64,000 nt of DNA from Phlebiopsis flavidoalba (lineage: Eukaryota > Basidiomycota > Agaricomycetes > Polyporales > Phanerochaetaceae), in the NCBI GenBank assembly GCA_035772785.1, contig JAOCPU010000015.1, forward strand, positions 372,001 to 436,000. Direction: 5' to 3'. Below the pieces are notes generated by a model. It was given only the letters and a program-made list of their open reading frames with translations, did no database searches and had not been told where the DNA came from. Each line of letters starts with the position of its first letter. The first letter of the stretch is position 1. The position numbers were made by a program, and so were the translations under genes. This document shows positions 9,901-21,432 of this stretch, piece after piece.

Positions 9901-12423
9901 GTTCGGGCACGAGGAAGATCTTCTTCGGCGCCGCGAACGGCCCGAATCACCTTGCGCACCTGCAGCACGAGCTCCTTGAGCAGCGCCGTCCCTCGTCGGC
10001 GGGGTCGTATTTGAATTCTCTGTGAGGCTGTGTCAGAGAAAAGGCGGTGGGGGGGGGAGAGGAGGCGTACGGTTTGAGCGTTGACGAACGCGTAGACGGC
10101 TTGGCCCGTCAGCTCGTCTGCGGTGCCCACGACCGCCGTCTCCGCGACGCCCTGCACAGAGTGTGCAGGATGAGCGCGCGCTCTCGATCTCCGCCGTCGA
10201 CAGCCGGTGTCCCGAGACGTTAATGACATCTATTTTTCATCAGCCGTGCTCCCTGCGCTCAGGACAGGAGAACAGAGAGCACGTACCGTCGATGCGACCC
10301 TTGATCCAGATGTATAGCCGCTGGCTCGTCGCGGCGCGTCGGCCGCCGTCGCCGGTGTAGAACACCGCCCGGGTACGGCTTCATGTACGTCTCGAGGTAC
10401 CGGTTGTGGTCCTGGTAGACCGTGCGCGCGATCGACGGCCACGGGGTCTTGAGCACCAGCACGGCCCTCGACGTTGTCGCCCTCGAGCTCCTTGCCGTAA
10501 CACCGGGTCCAGGATCGCGGGCTCGATTCCAAAGAACGGCCACGGTCGCCGCACCGGGCTTGGTCTCGATCGCGAACCAGTTGGGGATACGGCGTGACGT
10601 CGTGACCGACGAATGGAGCCCAGTCCTCGGTCTGCCAGAATGGTCGACGATGGCGCACTGCCGGCGGCCGACGTGGTTCGTGTACCAGTGCCCACGCCTC
10701 GGGGTTGATCGGTACGCTCGCCGACGGAGCCCAGCACGCGCGCAGCGAGCTCAAGGTCGTGCTCCTGCACGTGGTGCTCGCCCAGGCGGCGCAGCAGCCG
10801 GATCGCCGTCGGTGCGGAGTAGAACTGGCGTGAGTTTGTGCTCTCGTCTGTCTGCCGGTGCGCGAGGGCGCTGCGTAGTAGACGGTTGTCGATTCGAAGA
10901 CGGTTCGTTTGAGGAGGCATAACAGAAAACGGTAAGCACGAAAAGCGCTGAGCGACCTGTATCGGCGGCGGGGACGAGAGATAGGGGCGAGGACGTGGAG
11001 TACTTCGTTGACGCGATGCTCTGGGCGGCGGAAGGGCGAGAGACGAGGGGAAGGGGGGCGCGGGGGGCCGTTAGCGAGCGGCCGTAACATGTAACTAGAG
11101 CATACTATGTGTGAGGAATTGGTGGATCGTACAAATATGATAGGAACTCGACGTGTTGCGCCAGTATCTGATACCAGCCCAATTGTCGGGCCCTATGTGC
11201 TACGCGAACTATGTCGTCGGGGTGTGGATACGTATCACCAAGACGTACTTGACGTGTCAGTGCCTCTGTGCAGCATGAAGGGTATCCGGATCCGCCGTGG
11301 GTGTGCACGAACACCCTTGTGCTTTCCCCGTGGACCCTCACGAAATACTAACAGAAAATCATTCAGGAACAGGCCGGCGAGTCGCATGCATATTGAAATT
11401 TACTCACGTAAAGAATGACACATAGCGGGTCCTCCACCGATGACACATTGATTATTACCGGCGGGCAGTAAGTTGGGGCCTTATGGGCCGTCTCCTTCGT
11501 GCCTACCAACTTGTCCTCAGGCACTCAGTCCATGGGACCCTTCGTTGCCCGTTCGGCGGAAGGACCAAAACGTGCTCAACACACGGCGACTGCTTGATTG
11601 CGCGTCCGCAATGACCTTGGTCGCGATCGTCTTGCCGCCGCGGCGGCCCTCGTCGGACGTGATGAGCACGCGCGCACCAATAACTTGCAGTCGTTCATAC
11701 GGTCGCGGAGCGGATGACTCGGCAGACAGAGAAGCCTGCGAACACGACCGATGGTATTGCACCGCGCCGATACGCAGCGTGCACGCGAGGAACTCCGCGA
11801 CTCCATCGCCTGCCAGGTCATCGGCAGGTACATCGGACACCGTGTCGCCACCTTCTGCACTGCAACCCCGAGCGAGCGCGCAGCACGTTCGCGACGCTGC
11901 ACTACTTTCGCGCACGGAGCTCCGCGTACGTGATCTCGCAGCCCTCGCCCGGGCTTCAGTCGGCCTCCGTAGTGACAACGTGCGGTCCTCGAGGGGCACG
12001 TGCGGTGGTCGAGGGCGACAGGACCGGCCGGCTGTGCCCTAGGGTGAGAGCTCCCACTACTTAATCCGAGGGGTGCGTGCAACACCCAGCGGTGTCTGAC
12101 GCAGTTGTACGACACGCGTTTCAGGCCGCCTTCTGGGGAACCAGACAATCGTCGCCGTGCGGTGGTCAAAAGGCACCTGCGCCGACGGTGTGGAAGGGGC
12201 GGCGTCCCAGGTGCAGCGTGTTCCCCACTCGGCCCTCTGTCCACGACGCCAAGCGGTTGATGTTATGATTTTGCGCAACTGCGATCGCTTTGCACGCCTA
12301 GTAGGACGTGAGACGCACCTTTGCCTCAACCACTTTGTCCGTACTCGATGTCCGACGGTCTCGTTGTGCAGCTTTGCGGTAGGCGATGGGATGTGCGGGC
12401 CAATGTGCGGGATCTTGTGCCAT
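9735..12423 (-). CDS. acs: Acetyl-CoA synthetase (ANL superfamily), frameshifted
   Basis: It would activate acetate to acetyl-AMP and then acetyl-CoA in the cytosol or nucleus. Segments in order on the minus strand are: likely start MAQDP (ATG complement of 12421-12423); an RPFHTVGAG/WFPEGGLK-like substrate-entry segment (12,120-12,260); GDTVS-type and YLPMTWQA (about 11,840); SDEGRRGGKTIATK (11,620-11,665) and VLVFRRTGNEG-like (11,560); the AMP-binding P-loop region, related to TSGSTGKPKGV, just after an intron (about 11,310-11,340); QFYSAPTAIRLLRRLGEHH (10,770-10,830); LRVLGSVGEPINPEAW-like (10,690-10,760); VPFFGIEPAILDPV; GVLVLKTPWPSIARTVYQDH (10,400-10,460); GRIDDVINVSGHRLSTAEIE-like remnants (10,190-10,290); AETAVVGTADELTGQAVYAF (10,080-10,150); and KIMRRI plus VVEVIKTKGFAEVR near the end. 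Indels occur every few tens of bases in places. Family identity is near certain; exon limits are approximate. A TATA-like tract lies about 200 bp upstream. Confidence 0.92.
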
Positions 12424-12618
12424 CTCTTGAAGCCAGCGGGGGGCGACGGCGTGGATATAGGGTTGTGTTTATGCGCTAGGTGCGCGACGACTGGGCGCGG
12501 CGCTGGGTTGAACAGGCTGGGGGTTCAGATCATGGCTCTCGGAAAGGATGGGGTGAGGATGAAGCGGAGAGTGTGTGGTGGGCAAAGAGAGCTAGCGGAT
12601 TGGTTGGGGGATACGGGC

Positions 12619-12632
12619 TAATATATATATAG
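12619..12632 (-). promoter_or_regulatory. TATA-like tract upstream of acetyl-CoA synthetase
   Basis: An alternating TA tract (TAATATATATATAG on the plus strand) sits about 200 bp upstream of the proposed start codon at 12,423, with CT-rich sequence in between that would fit a fungal 5' UTR. The distance is longer than for other genes in this window, so an additional 5' UTR intron or another start is possible. Confidence 0.4.
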
Positions 12633-12639
12633 ACAAGTC

Positions 12640-13490
12640 ATTTTTTGATCTCAGCTGTGATCTGGGTCCCTCACCCATCGGGAAACGGCGCGTGATGGTC
12701 CTTCCGCGGGCCCGCTGGGTCGTACTCTTATGCACGCGTAGCCCCTCCGTGCGGGGAATGCGGGGCAGCTCCTCCAGCCTCCCAACGGCGAGAACACCAG
12801 CACGCACAACGGACTGTGCAACCCTCGCCAGCTTTGTCTGCTCGCTAGCCACGTGTGCCGCCACATCAGCACTCGCGCCTGGCGAGCCTGCCCGGCGACT
12901 AGAGCGGCTACGCGGTTCACCATACCGTCAGCGTTCATGACGCAGCGCACGCCCTCCTTCTCTTCCATCGGTGGAAGCAGAGGCGGTTGCCCTGCTGCTT
13001 CTCAGCACAGAGTGTAGGACTTGCTCGTCCGATCGTGGCGACGGCGAACAGACGTTCTGTTGCGACCTGCGAGCTTGAGGTTGCACGACTGTCACCGGAG
13101 ACGTCGTCGGCAGTGGGGCCCATCCTCGCCCGTACCCACGATAGACTCGGACGCCACAGGACGCGACTGAATACGCCCATGGCACGATCATGATTTCACT
13201 ATGGCGCACGGCGCGAAGCCCAGAAGACGTCCTCGGGGCATCCTTGGGAACTCGCATCTGATGCAGGGGCACAGAGCGACACTGGGATCTCCTGGTCGCC
13301 GTCGCGCACGAGTCCCCGCAGTTGATACTGTTCGTGTGGGGAAGCCAAGGCCAGGGCACGCCCAGACGCGCCCGCTGACAGTCGCGTCGGCGGCGAGTGG
13401 TTGCTGCAATAGGGGCCAACATCACACCCCCGCAATATGAATGCGGGGCGACCGACTGATTGATGGATTCGTTCCGCCACCTCAGGAGCA
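12640..13490 (-). other. Unrecognised GC-rich coding-like segment
   Basis: The minus strand has protein-like patches in different frames: ELPRIPRTEGLRVHKSTTQR and RRFPMGEGPRSQLRSKNDLS (about 12,625-12,760), MNADGMVNRVAALVAGQA (about 12,890-12,940), and VATERLFAVATIGRASP (about 13,010-13,065). Composition and lack of stops suggest a real gene broken by indels, ending just upstream of the acetyl-CoA synthetase promoter. I do not recognise a family and cannot fix start or end. High GC alone can create long ORFs, so the evidence is weak. Confidence 0.3.
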
Positions 13491-13499
13491 ACGCCTAAG

Positions 13500-16400
13500 C
13501 CGAAACGGCCTCGGGCAGCAGTCACGAGAGCGCGCCCCTCCGTGGGTCGACGGCCGAGACAGGGGCTTCGGACGGGCCTCCACGCTGGGAACAAAGGGGC
13601 GCCGTGCGCCCCCGCACCTGATTCTCTCCTCTCATTTCGAATTTGTCGATTTTAGCTTGATTTTGACTGCGATCGCGCAGGCCAGGGACGATGAGCGTGA
13701 AACCGCGGAAGACGGACGGAGGACGACGGCGGAAGGGCCGTGCGCGCGCGTTCCGCGCCCCAGCGGTCCCGTCGCTGCACCCAAACAAACCAATCAGGTG
13801 GGGCCCCGCAAATCGCGCCCCGCTGGTCAGGCGGCGCTGCGCGGGACCAAGCGACCGTCCCCGTGACGGCAGTCCTGAGACATGGGGAAGAAACCCTGGC
13901 GGCCTGCCGCGTTCCTGCGGCCCACTTGCGTATTCTTGTGTACGTCGTTAAATTGAGAGAAGTAATTTGACGAGGGCAAATGCCCCGGGGCAACGGTCTC
14001 ATGCTGACCATATGCGTTGATGCCTGCCCCTCCAGGACAGCTCTTCCTCATTTGCGATTCGGTCGTATTATCCAGCTTCTTCTGGGTGGGGCGACAAACG
14101 TCATCAGTGATTGGCATATAGAGCCGTATTGAATGTGCGTACACGGGATGTGAAGCGCGCGCGGTGGCTTCTTTCGCGAGGCTCTCAGGCTTCGTTGAGC
14201 CGCGCCACGCGAGACCGTCGAGCAGCTAGATCTTCGTCGGGCCATGTTAATGAGGATCCTCTGATGGGGTTACGACGAAGTAGTATTAAGGTGCCGATGC
14301 ATGGCATTTGGTTTCACGAATGTTTACTCGTGGATGGGTCAAGGGCCACCAGGTTGAAACCAATGACACCGCGCTCGTCCTGCTTATTTCTGCACCGAGC
14401 TAGCCTATAATCACGGTCGAGAGGGGGATTCCGTCGCGCATATAGTCAGTTGAAAAAATGGTGTTGGGCGTCCGCACCTCGAACCGTTTGACCCTTTCGG
14501 GGACTGTGGCAAATGAATGTATGGTGACCATGGCAATGCGGTGCTAGTATTCAAACGCGACAGTGATCAGAATATCGGGCCGTTTACTAAGAGCAGAATG
14601 CAGGCGGGGGAGGAATAAAAGGGACGTACGAATATATATTGATGGCCAAGTCAGATGTTTTCGCAAGCAAAAGACGATAATGCACGAGGTGTTAATAGTA
14701 TCGGACGTGGTGGAAAAGATAAAAGAATGGATTACTGTAGCACAAATGAAGTCTTGTGCCACTGAGTTTCTAGGTGTAATGGCACAGGGTTGCAAAATGA
14801 TGAGACACGTCCGCTCGACGCGACGTGACGCGAAAAAAACCCCATCAGATCCACGCGAGCGATCAGGTACACGGCAAAATCACCGAGCTTTTCTAGAGGG
14901 CAAACTGAACGAATAAATATTCTTCGTTATGGCATAACATGTTGTGATAATGGTGAGCTCGGCTTTTTGGCTTTGATTCAAGCCCGTGGCGTTGCGGTCT
15001 GGTCAGTCATATGAGACAGGTCGAGTGCAAACCTTATACACGTACAGTAGCTTTTTTTCTTGGACGCCTTCCCATCAAAGAGGAGGTGCTATTGCGACAA
15101 GAATATTCGGAGGAGGCTCAGGGAGGACTTGACTTCAAATTTTTTTTTCCTCGTAATCCATCACTTTGATGCGTTGCGTTTGGTATTCAGACGGAGCCTC
15201 AGTTTGAACTCCGGTCAAATAGTGGGGCCCGGCGCCTTTGCTCTTGGACAGACGATACGCCTCAAGTTGGACCCATTTGGAGTCGTTCCTGCAACCCAGA
15301 ACATAATGATCGTCGATTTCCCACCGTATGTTCCTTTGGAAAGAGATGATAGAGTTAGCGCGAACCCCCCGCGTAAGTGCGCCAATCTCTAGTCAACCCC
15401 TTTCATGAGCTTCTAGTAGGCGTACAAAGTGGATGTAATGTAGAGGCGAGCAGGTACGTCTCCGCTCTTAATCTTCCAAAGCTCTTTGGTGACCTTTGCG
15501 CAGGGATTTTGGTTCTAGCTCAAAACAAGAGGAAGCGGATCGCGCTCAGAGTGACTGGATGATTGTCCCCCGGTGCCAAGATATGCCCGTCAATCGCCGG
15601 GAGACAGCGGGCGTTTCACAGATCAACGGGGGGTTTGGGTTCAGTGTCGGCGAGGGAGCAAGCGAGGGGAAAAAACAATGAGCTCCCTCGTAATTCTCGG
15701 TCGCAGGTCAACCTATTACCCCACCCAGGTGCTAGCAGCTCTCGTTGCCAGCCCGCCGCCGACTCGGACATCCTCACGCGGTCGCAAGACCGCCCGAGGT
15801 AGTCGGAGGATACGCACTAGCGACCCGCACGCCTCATTCAGAGGGCCCCTTGCACATGGACAGGCGGCGCCGCACCGCGCCTATTTGCTCCCCTGAGGCG
15901 AGGCCGCGACTCGCCGGACCGCTTGTTGCCATCTGCTGGCGCGGCGCGCAAAAATCACCCGCGCACCGAGGGGTGATGAGGGTGGTGGATTTATTTGCGA
16001 CCCCCAACTGCTCCTGGGTCTACCGCGTTTTCTTTGCACCTGCACGCACTGCAGCGTGAAGCTTGCCGTATTTCCTTCTTCTTCTACCAAGTCGAAAGCT
16101 CTTTGTGCGGGCCGTCTCTTTGACAGGGTTGGTGCAATTGAGGATTACCATGCCAGAATGGTCCCCTGCGGAGCAAAGCATGGGATTGGTCGACACCTAT
16201 GCACATTTGATGACGACGAGGTACATCACAGGTGCGTGGTGTTTGCATTGTGCACCTCCACTCGTAAAATCACTGACAAAGCGGGGTCGATTCCCCAGTT
16301 GCTGCGATGACTTGGTATTTTCTGGACTTGCAAAGTTTGTATTTTCTTATGATTATTTTCAAAACGATGAACACTCACCTACTCGAATGGATGATCTAGT

Positions 16401-17500
16401 CCTGACTCTGCCGCGATGAGGTACGAATCTATCTGGATTCCTCCTGTGTCTAAGTCCCTAAAGTTGAATCGACGAATCTACATCAGATCGAGTATGTTTG
16501 GGTATGTACTGTCGACCCTGGTTATGTTGCTATATCCAATGCGGCTGCTAGATGTCGCGCTGGAACGCCTGTCACTGTTCTCTACCTTATGGTGAGCTCT
16601 ACAGAGAGAAACATCAACATCCCCAGCTAATGTGCAATCAAAGAACCGCTAACACTGTCTTGCCGACATTGGCATTTTTGGTATATTGTGCGTAGGCCTA
16701 GTAGTCTTTGAACATCCCACCCTGAATTACATTTAATTCCAGTTAACGTGGCGGAGGTTCACCCCACTACGTACAACGTGAGTAATATTTGACCAACGTG
16801 CAATGTGATACTCATTGTCTTTCAGATGTCGGTCCTCACAAATGGTCATATTGTGTTTTCGTCTGCTGAAGATTCAGTACCAGGGTAACCTGAAAGGCAT
16901 TATTAATAGGTGTCGCGCTAGGTACCTCATGGTGTCGGTATCCATTTTGCAGCACTGTAGCTTAACTATGCTATGTTTTTCACTGTCTTTCACTCTAGGA
17001 CTTTTTCAATGTCTTGACTGTGATAGGTGACTAGCCTTTTTTGCATCTTGGACCCTTGCGCATCGGACTGATACACCATCAGCGATCCTTCAACTGCAGG
17101 CCCCTCCACGCTCCTTTTTTTATGGCAGAGGTCAGATGAAGAAATGGATGCCACCGCCTACAGTTCACTGACGCCAGCATAAAAGATCGCCGAATGATTA
17201 TCATGCTCACGATATTGTCCACCATGACGGCTATAACGATGATCACCCTATCAGTACTCGAACTCACCCACGCTCAAGTGCATATATCTGAATCCTTTCA
17301 TTTCAGTAACCTCACTGATCACCTCCCCATCAGTCTCCCGTGGTGGTGCCAGGCACAATATTCTGCATGGTCTCAAATACCCGATATTCTTAACGCATTT
17401 TGTGGTCCGTCCATCTCCCCACTCCCCACACATACATAACACTCCGCCCTCGGCAGGAATACCCCCCATGATCCCTCGACTGCATCTTCCGTTCCCTCCT
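13500..17500. other. About 4 kb without a recognisable gene
   Basis: Open stretches occur, but none matches a family I know and most have equally long antisense partners in the GC-rich part (13.5-14.0 and 15.7-16.0 kb). Protein-like patches on the plus strand that deserve a search are 15,180-15,390 (containing FALGQTIRLKLDPFGVVP), 15,390-15,560 (containing ASRYVSALNLPKLFGDLC) and about 16,510-16,595 (containing VDPGYVAISNAAARCRAG). They may be exons of one or two genes, but this is unproven. Confidence 0.4.
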
Positions 17501-17528
17501 CCGTCTCCTACAAAATCCTAACGAACAA

Positions 17529-18074
17529 CTACACCGCTCGCTTGCCAAACCACACCTGGCGCGGGCACAAACGCTGTGGCTTTGGGATGAACATCCTCGT
17601 CCGCGACTCCCCGTCATCTACTTCCCTCATGTACGTCCTCCCCCTCCCTCCCATACACATCGCTGACAAACCACCCAGTTGAGTTTTTTCTCGATCTTCC
17701 TGTTCAACGTCCTCATCTGGAGCAGCACGCTCGTCTGGCGGCGCCGCCGGCGCCGGACCGGACTCTCCAGCTCGGCTCGGTTTTGGGCGCCGACCATCTT
17801 TTTTCCCGCCTGCCGTCGCCGCGCGCCTCACGTGCTCAATATCCGCCGCGCGTTCCGGCGCCTGCTGCGGCGGGACGACGGGCGCGGAGAGCGAGGGCGC
17901 TCTCGGGGGGTCTACTAACAGGGGCGGGATGGTGTTTGAGTTGCCGGTGAGGAGTGATTCGAGTGCGCCGTCGAGCGAGGGGTCGACTGGTAAGTATGTT
18001 ATTTGGTGTTGGGAGCACTGAATGCTGATGTATGTGGACTGGTTAGGCGGTGGAATAGTATATTGTGGACGCAT
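17529..18074 (-). CDS. Proline- and charge-rich protein of unknown function
   Basis: From ATG (complement of 18072-18074) the frame runs through IPPPNQSTYISIQCSQHQ, a SLDGALESLLTGNSN segment, a proline-rich part (PPRAPSLSAPVVPPQQAPER), a basic patch (GGKKDGRRPKPSR) and an acidic DEDVEQEDREKTQ. A 54 bp intron with GT-AG ends (17,621-17,674) joins in frame to VDDGESRTRMFIPKPQRL and CPRQVWFGKRAV, stop at 17,529-17,531. The good splice and clean frame argue for a real gene. Low complexity suggests a disordered, perhaps nuclear, protein of about 160 residues; further 5' exons cannot be excluded. It lies downstream of UVDE on the same strand. No family recognised. Confidence 0.55.
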   Translation of the reverse strand: MRPQYTIPPPNQSTYISIQCSQHQITYLPVDPSLDGALESLLTGNSNTIPPLLVDPPRAPSLSAPVVPPQQAPERAADIEHVRRAATAGGKKDGRRPKPSRAGESGPAPAAPPDERAAPDEDVEQEDREKTQLGGLSAMCMGGRGRTYMREVDDGESRTRMFIPKPQRLCPRQVWFGKRAV

Positions 18075-18459
18075 CGGCGTGTAGGCATCTACAGGTAGAC
18101 TAGGTGTCGATACACGCTCATACAGCGATCACTACTCATCCACAATAACACGATGAGTTAACCAAGAATCGATGGCTACAGAGGGCTGGACAAGCGGGAT
18201 GACAAATCGAGTGTAGGTAGGTGCATGAGTACGAGAGCAAATATCTGCCGCAAGTGTTCGTGTGTAAAGCATTTCAGCTCAAGCCTTACCCCTTCCCCTT
18301 CTCCCCTTCGGGGTCGCATAACTCTTCTTATCTCCTTCCCCCCCACAGCCCCACCTGTCCCCTCTTCCGCAGCCTCAGCAGCCTCGGGGTGGCGATCCTC
18401 GACGCCTCCACGACAGGCAACGGCGCCCCGTCACCCGGCATCGGAGGCGTCCTCCTGAT

Positions 18460-20786
18460 TCACAAGCGACGCGATGCTCCGTCCTCACCCAGCTCCGACC
18501 TTCGGTCCGCCTGCGCTTCCCGCGCGTCGACGGTGAATTCCGTCTCCGCAGGTTGGTCTGCCTTCTTTCACGCGCTTTGCCCGCTGGCGGACGGACAGTC
18601 TTTGTGGGCGAGGCGGCGTGAGTCCCTGCGTCATCCGTAGGGCAGAAACTGGTTTCCGCGCTTTTCGTTTCTTCGGGCTCCCAATGTCGATGTCTGCGCC
18701 TTCACCGTCTGCGTCGTCTGCGCCTTTGAGGCGCGAGCCCTTCGTCGCGGGGCGTCTTTCCCCCCCTCCCTATCCCCCCCCTCCCGCCCCCCGCCGCCCC
18801 TACCCTCTCTCCCCCCCCCCCCCCCCCCCACTCGCTATTCTCTTCCACTTCCTCCCTCCGCCCGCCTCTCCCCCCCTCTCTCCTCCTCCCCTCTGTTCCC
18901 CCCCCCCGGGCGAAGGTTCTACGTGCTTGACGTGGCTGGAGGATTGTAATATCCTATACAAACTGGAACACAAAAAGGGTAGCCCCCCCCTGTTCCTTGT
19001 CCTTTTGCCTACAGTGGCCCGCCTTCAGCGACCCAACAGCTATGTAAAGACCAACTGAAAACGACGGCAACCTCGATCATCAAATCACCCCCGCCCTCGT
19101 CCCCGTGTCCTCGCCCATATGCAGCAACGACCTCATCTGGAAGCGCTCCGTACACCGTTTCGCGTGTGCCCAGCAGCTGCCATCAGTCCACACGACACCG
19201 TTCTTCGCCGGGCTCCGGCCCAGGTGCCGCTTCTTCCTGTTCCTGTTCCTCCTCTGCCTTCTCTTCTCCCGCTTGCTCTCCGTCCTTCCGGCACAGGGCC
19301 GTCGGCCGAAGCGGAGCCCTCGAGGACACTGACGGGCTTTCTTCCAGTCTCGTTGTAACCACAGCCCGGGCCCGCGGCTCGCTGAGGTGCTGTTTCGGGC
19401 GGATGCCCTTCTTAGCCCAAGGTTTTGTTGATTGCGTGGGGATGAGTTCTGAGAGCGGGAGGACGGACGGGTTGATGTAGTTGTGGTGATAGTCAAGCTG
19501 TGGAAAACGAGTATGAGAAGCGGTGTGGATGGGATGAAAAGGTGTACGTACGACATATAGGGATGTCTAGCTCTTCGCAGACAGGCAATAGGTCGTCTGG
19601 GCTATAGCACATCTGCAAAAATTCCATTCCGTGGCTATATGCGGCGCGTATGTACACTTACCTCGTCATTTTCGAGGACTAGGCGAGCTTATCATCTCAT
19701 CTGTGAGTAGTTTGGTATAATTCTCCTTGAATCTCGCAATAGTCGTAGGCTTATCACCATACACTCCCTGTCATACTAAAGTCAGTAAGATGCGCCACAG
19801 AGAACTCCTGATATGGCAGTATGACGTAACGGCTTCTTGGGATTGGATGAGGAGCAAATAGGAGGGTTACTCACGCCCATGTGCAAGATGATCACACTGT
19901 CCTTTCCTAAGCCCATATAGCGCATCATTTGACAGTGGTCTAGTGCGAGGTGAATGATGTTCAGTCGGACGGTGATAGGAGACTCAAGGACAGAAGTGTA
20001 CTTACAATCCAATCGCGAATGGATGCTTCGACAACGTTCTCACTTGGGGCTCGCAATTTGGTGTGAACTATAATCGACGTAAGATAATAGTCTACAGACC
20101 AGATGGAGGGTTTTAACATAGAACGCACCTGGCCGGGATGTGTCGTCAACAGAGCTAGGTGTGCCCCAGCTCGTTTGGCAAAATCCCCAGCCTCCTTCTC
20201 AACGCGTCCTTTCGCATATTCGATGGATGCGTATGTGCCTACCCCACTCCTTGTGGCTCGCAAACGGGAAACATCTCGCTGCTGACCCTCATGAAATGAA
20301 CTTGATCCCATTCGCTTCATTCCACTCGACCATTTTCTTCAGGTCCAGCGTGTTTTGGATACCCAAGTCCTTTGCATACTGCAGCCCCGTTCTGCTTCAA
20401 CGTCGCAATTCGACATGTTCGCGAGCAGAATATGGGAGGCTTCTCCGCGCGAAGGATTGTGTTGAGACATGCATAACCGAGACGGCCCTTGAAGGTGGTC
20501 GTTTTGTGCTCAGTGATGGGTGGTATGTCGTATACGACTGGGGTCCTTGGTCTTTCGACCCTTACGAGGTGACTTGACCTTCGTCGGCGAAGTTTTTCGG
20601 GCTCAGGGGACGTAGGAGGACTGGATGCGTCTATGGATGCGTATGGGTCCCAGTTTTGAGCAGGAGCCTTCTTCCGAGATGACTTTCGTCGCGGTGTTGT
20701 GGGCCTCGGTTGCTGGTGTTTGGTGCGTATCTTCAACAACCAGTTTCAGAGGCGGCCTCCACTGCAGTGCGTTTTCGTTTCGCCAT
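18460..20786 (-). CDS. uve1: UV-damage endonuclease (UVDE/Uve1 family), frameshifted
   Basis: This enzyme nicks DNA 5' of UV photoproducts and other lesions, starting alternative excision repair. It has a TIM-barrel fold with metal-binding His/Glu/Asp. The start MAKRKRTAVEAASET (ATG complement of 20784-20786) leads to a basic disordered N-terminus, then the family signature GRLGYACLNTILRAEKPP and FCSRTCRIATLKQNG (20,390-20,500), a FHEG...FASHKEWG-like remnant (20,230-20,320), LTTHPGQ (about 20,120-20,145), VVEASIRD (about 20,010-20,040), MGLGKDSVIILHMG (19,880-19,920), VYGDKPTTIARFKENYTKL across the next exon (about 19,700-19,760), LENDE, MCYSPDDLLPVCEELDIP (19,560-19,620), an intron, LDYHHNYINPSVLPLSELIP (about 19,440-19,495), HLSEPR, DLMIE, a further intron and KDKEQ...LYRI near 18,960. 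A basic tail with KKRKARK follows beyond a poly-C tract; its end is uncertain. Several indels break the frame. Confidence 0.9.
18740..18920. repeat. C/T-rich low-complexity tract with long C homopolymers
   Basis: On the plus strand this stretch is almost pure C and T and includes a run of about 18 C residues near 18,812-18,830 plus several shorter C runs. It falls inside the C-terminal part of the UVDE gene, where it would encode Gly/Glu/Arg repeats on the minus strand. The homopolymers make the frame through this point unreliable. Confidence 0.8.
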
Positions 20787-21432
20787 GTCAAATGTTCTGG
20801 TCGTCGAGTATTTCGGGGGCTATTGAATGATGAAATTTGTGCAGGTGTTCTGGCAGCGGTGAGAGGGAGACAGAGTCGCAGAGAGAAGAGAAACATACAA
20901 GTTGCGAGGAAAGGTTCAAAAGGCCTTTTCATGCCATGGCCACTGACGGCGGCAGCCGTCATATTTGCCCCTAATTTGGTGTCCCCCGAGCCAACCGTCG
21001 CGTTCGTCATCGGCGCACAGGAGAAGGGAGCGATGCGGGTCAAGCGCGCCCACCCGCCGGGCGCATCACATCGCGCCCTCCAAAATGGGCGCCCCGCCCC
21101 TGCGCTATTTGCCGCAAGCAGGGAAGTGTCCTCTTTCGCTTTCCGCTAACTTCGGCCATGGGCGGTTTGGGTTGTATTCAGTTTTCCGGCATGTCGTGGG
21201 CTTTTATACGGATTTTCTAACATGACCCTGGGGAATGGCTTTCGGAGCTAATGTTTATTGCCAGCTCACACGGACCTTCTGAAAGGACCATACACAGGCC
21301 AACATGCCGAGGCTGGAATTCAATGACATGGTTAGCGTTCGGTATACGTACTAATCGCATCCATAGTGAGTTCCTTACGTTTTCTCAATGTCTCAGATGC
21401 GCTCAAATCACTTATAGCTGACTTGTATCTAT

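Noticed and set aside
9579..11090. Two long minus-strand frames of 216 and 286 codons as separate genes
   Set aside because: Both are mosaics containing acetyl-CoA synthetase segments in changing frames; they are parts of one broken gene.
10406..12042. Forward frames of 166 and 189 codons
   Set aside because: Antisense to acetyl-CoA synthetase exons in GC-rich DNA; no independent support.
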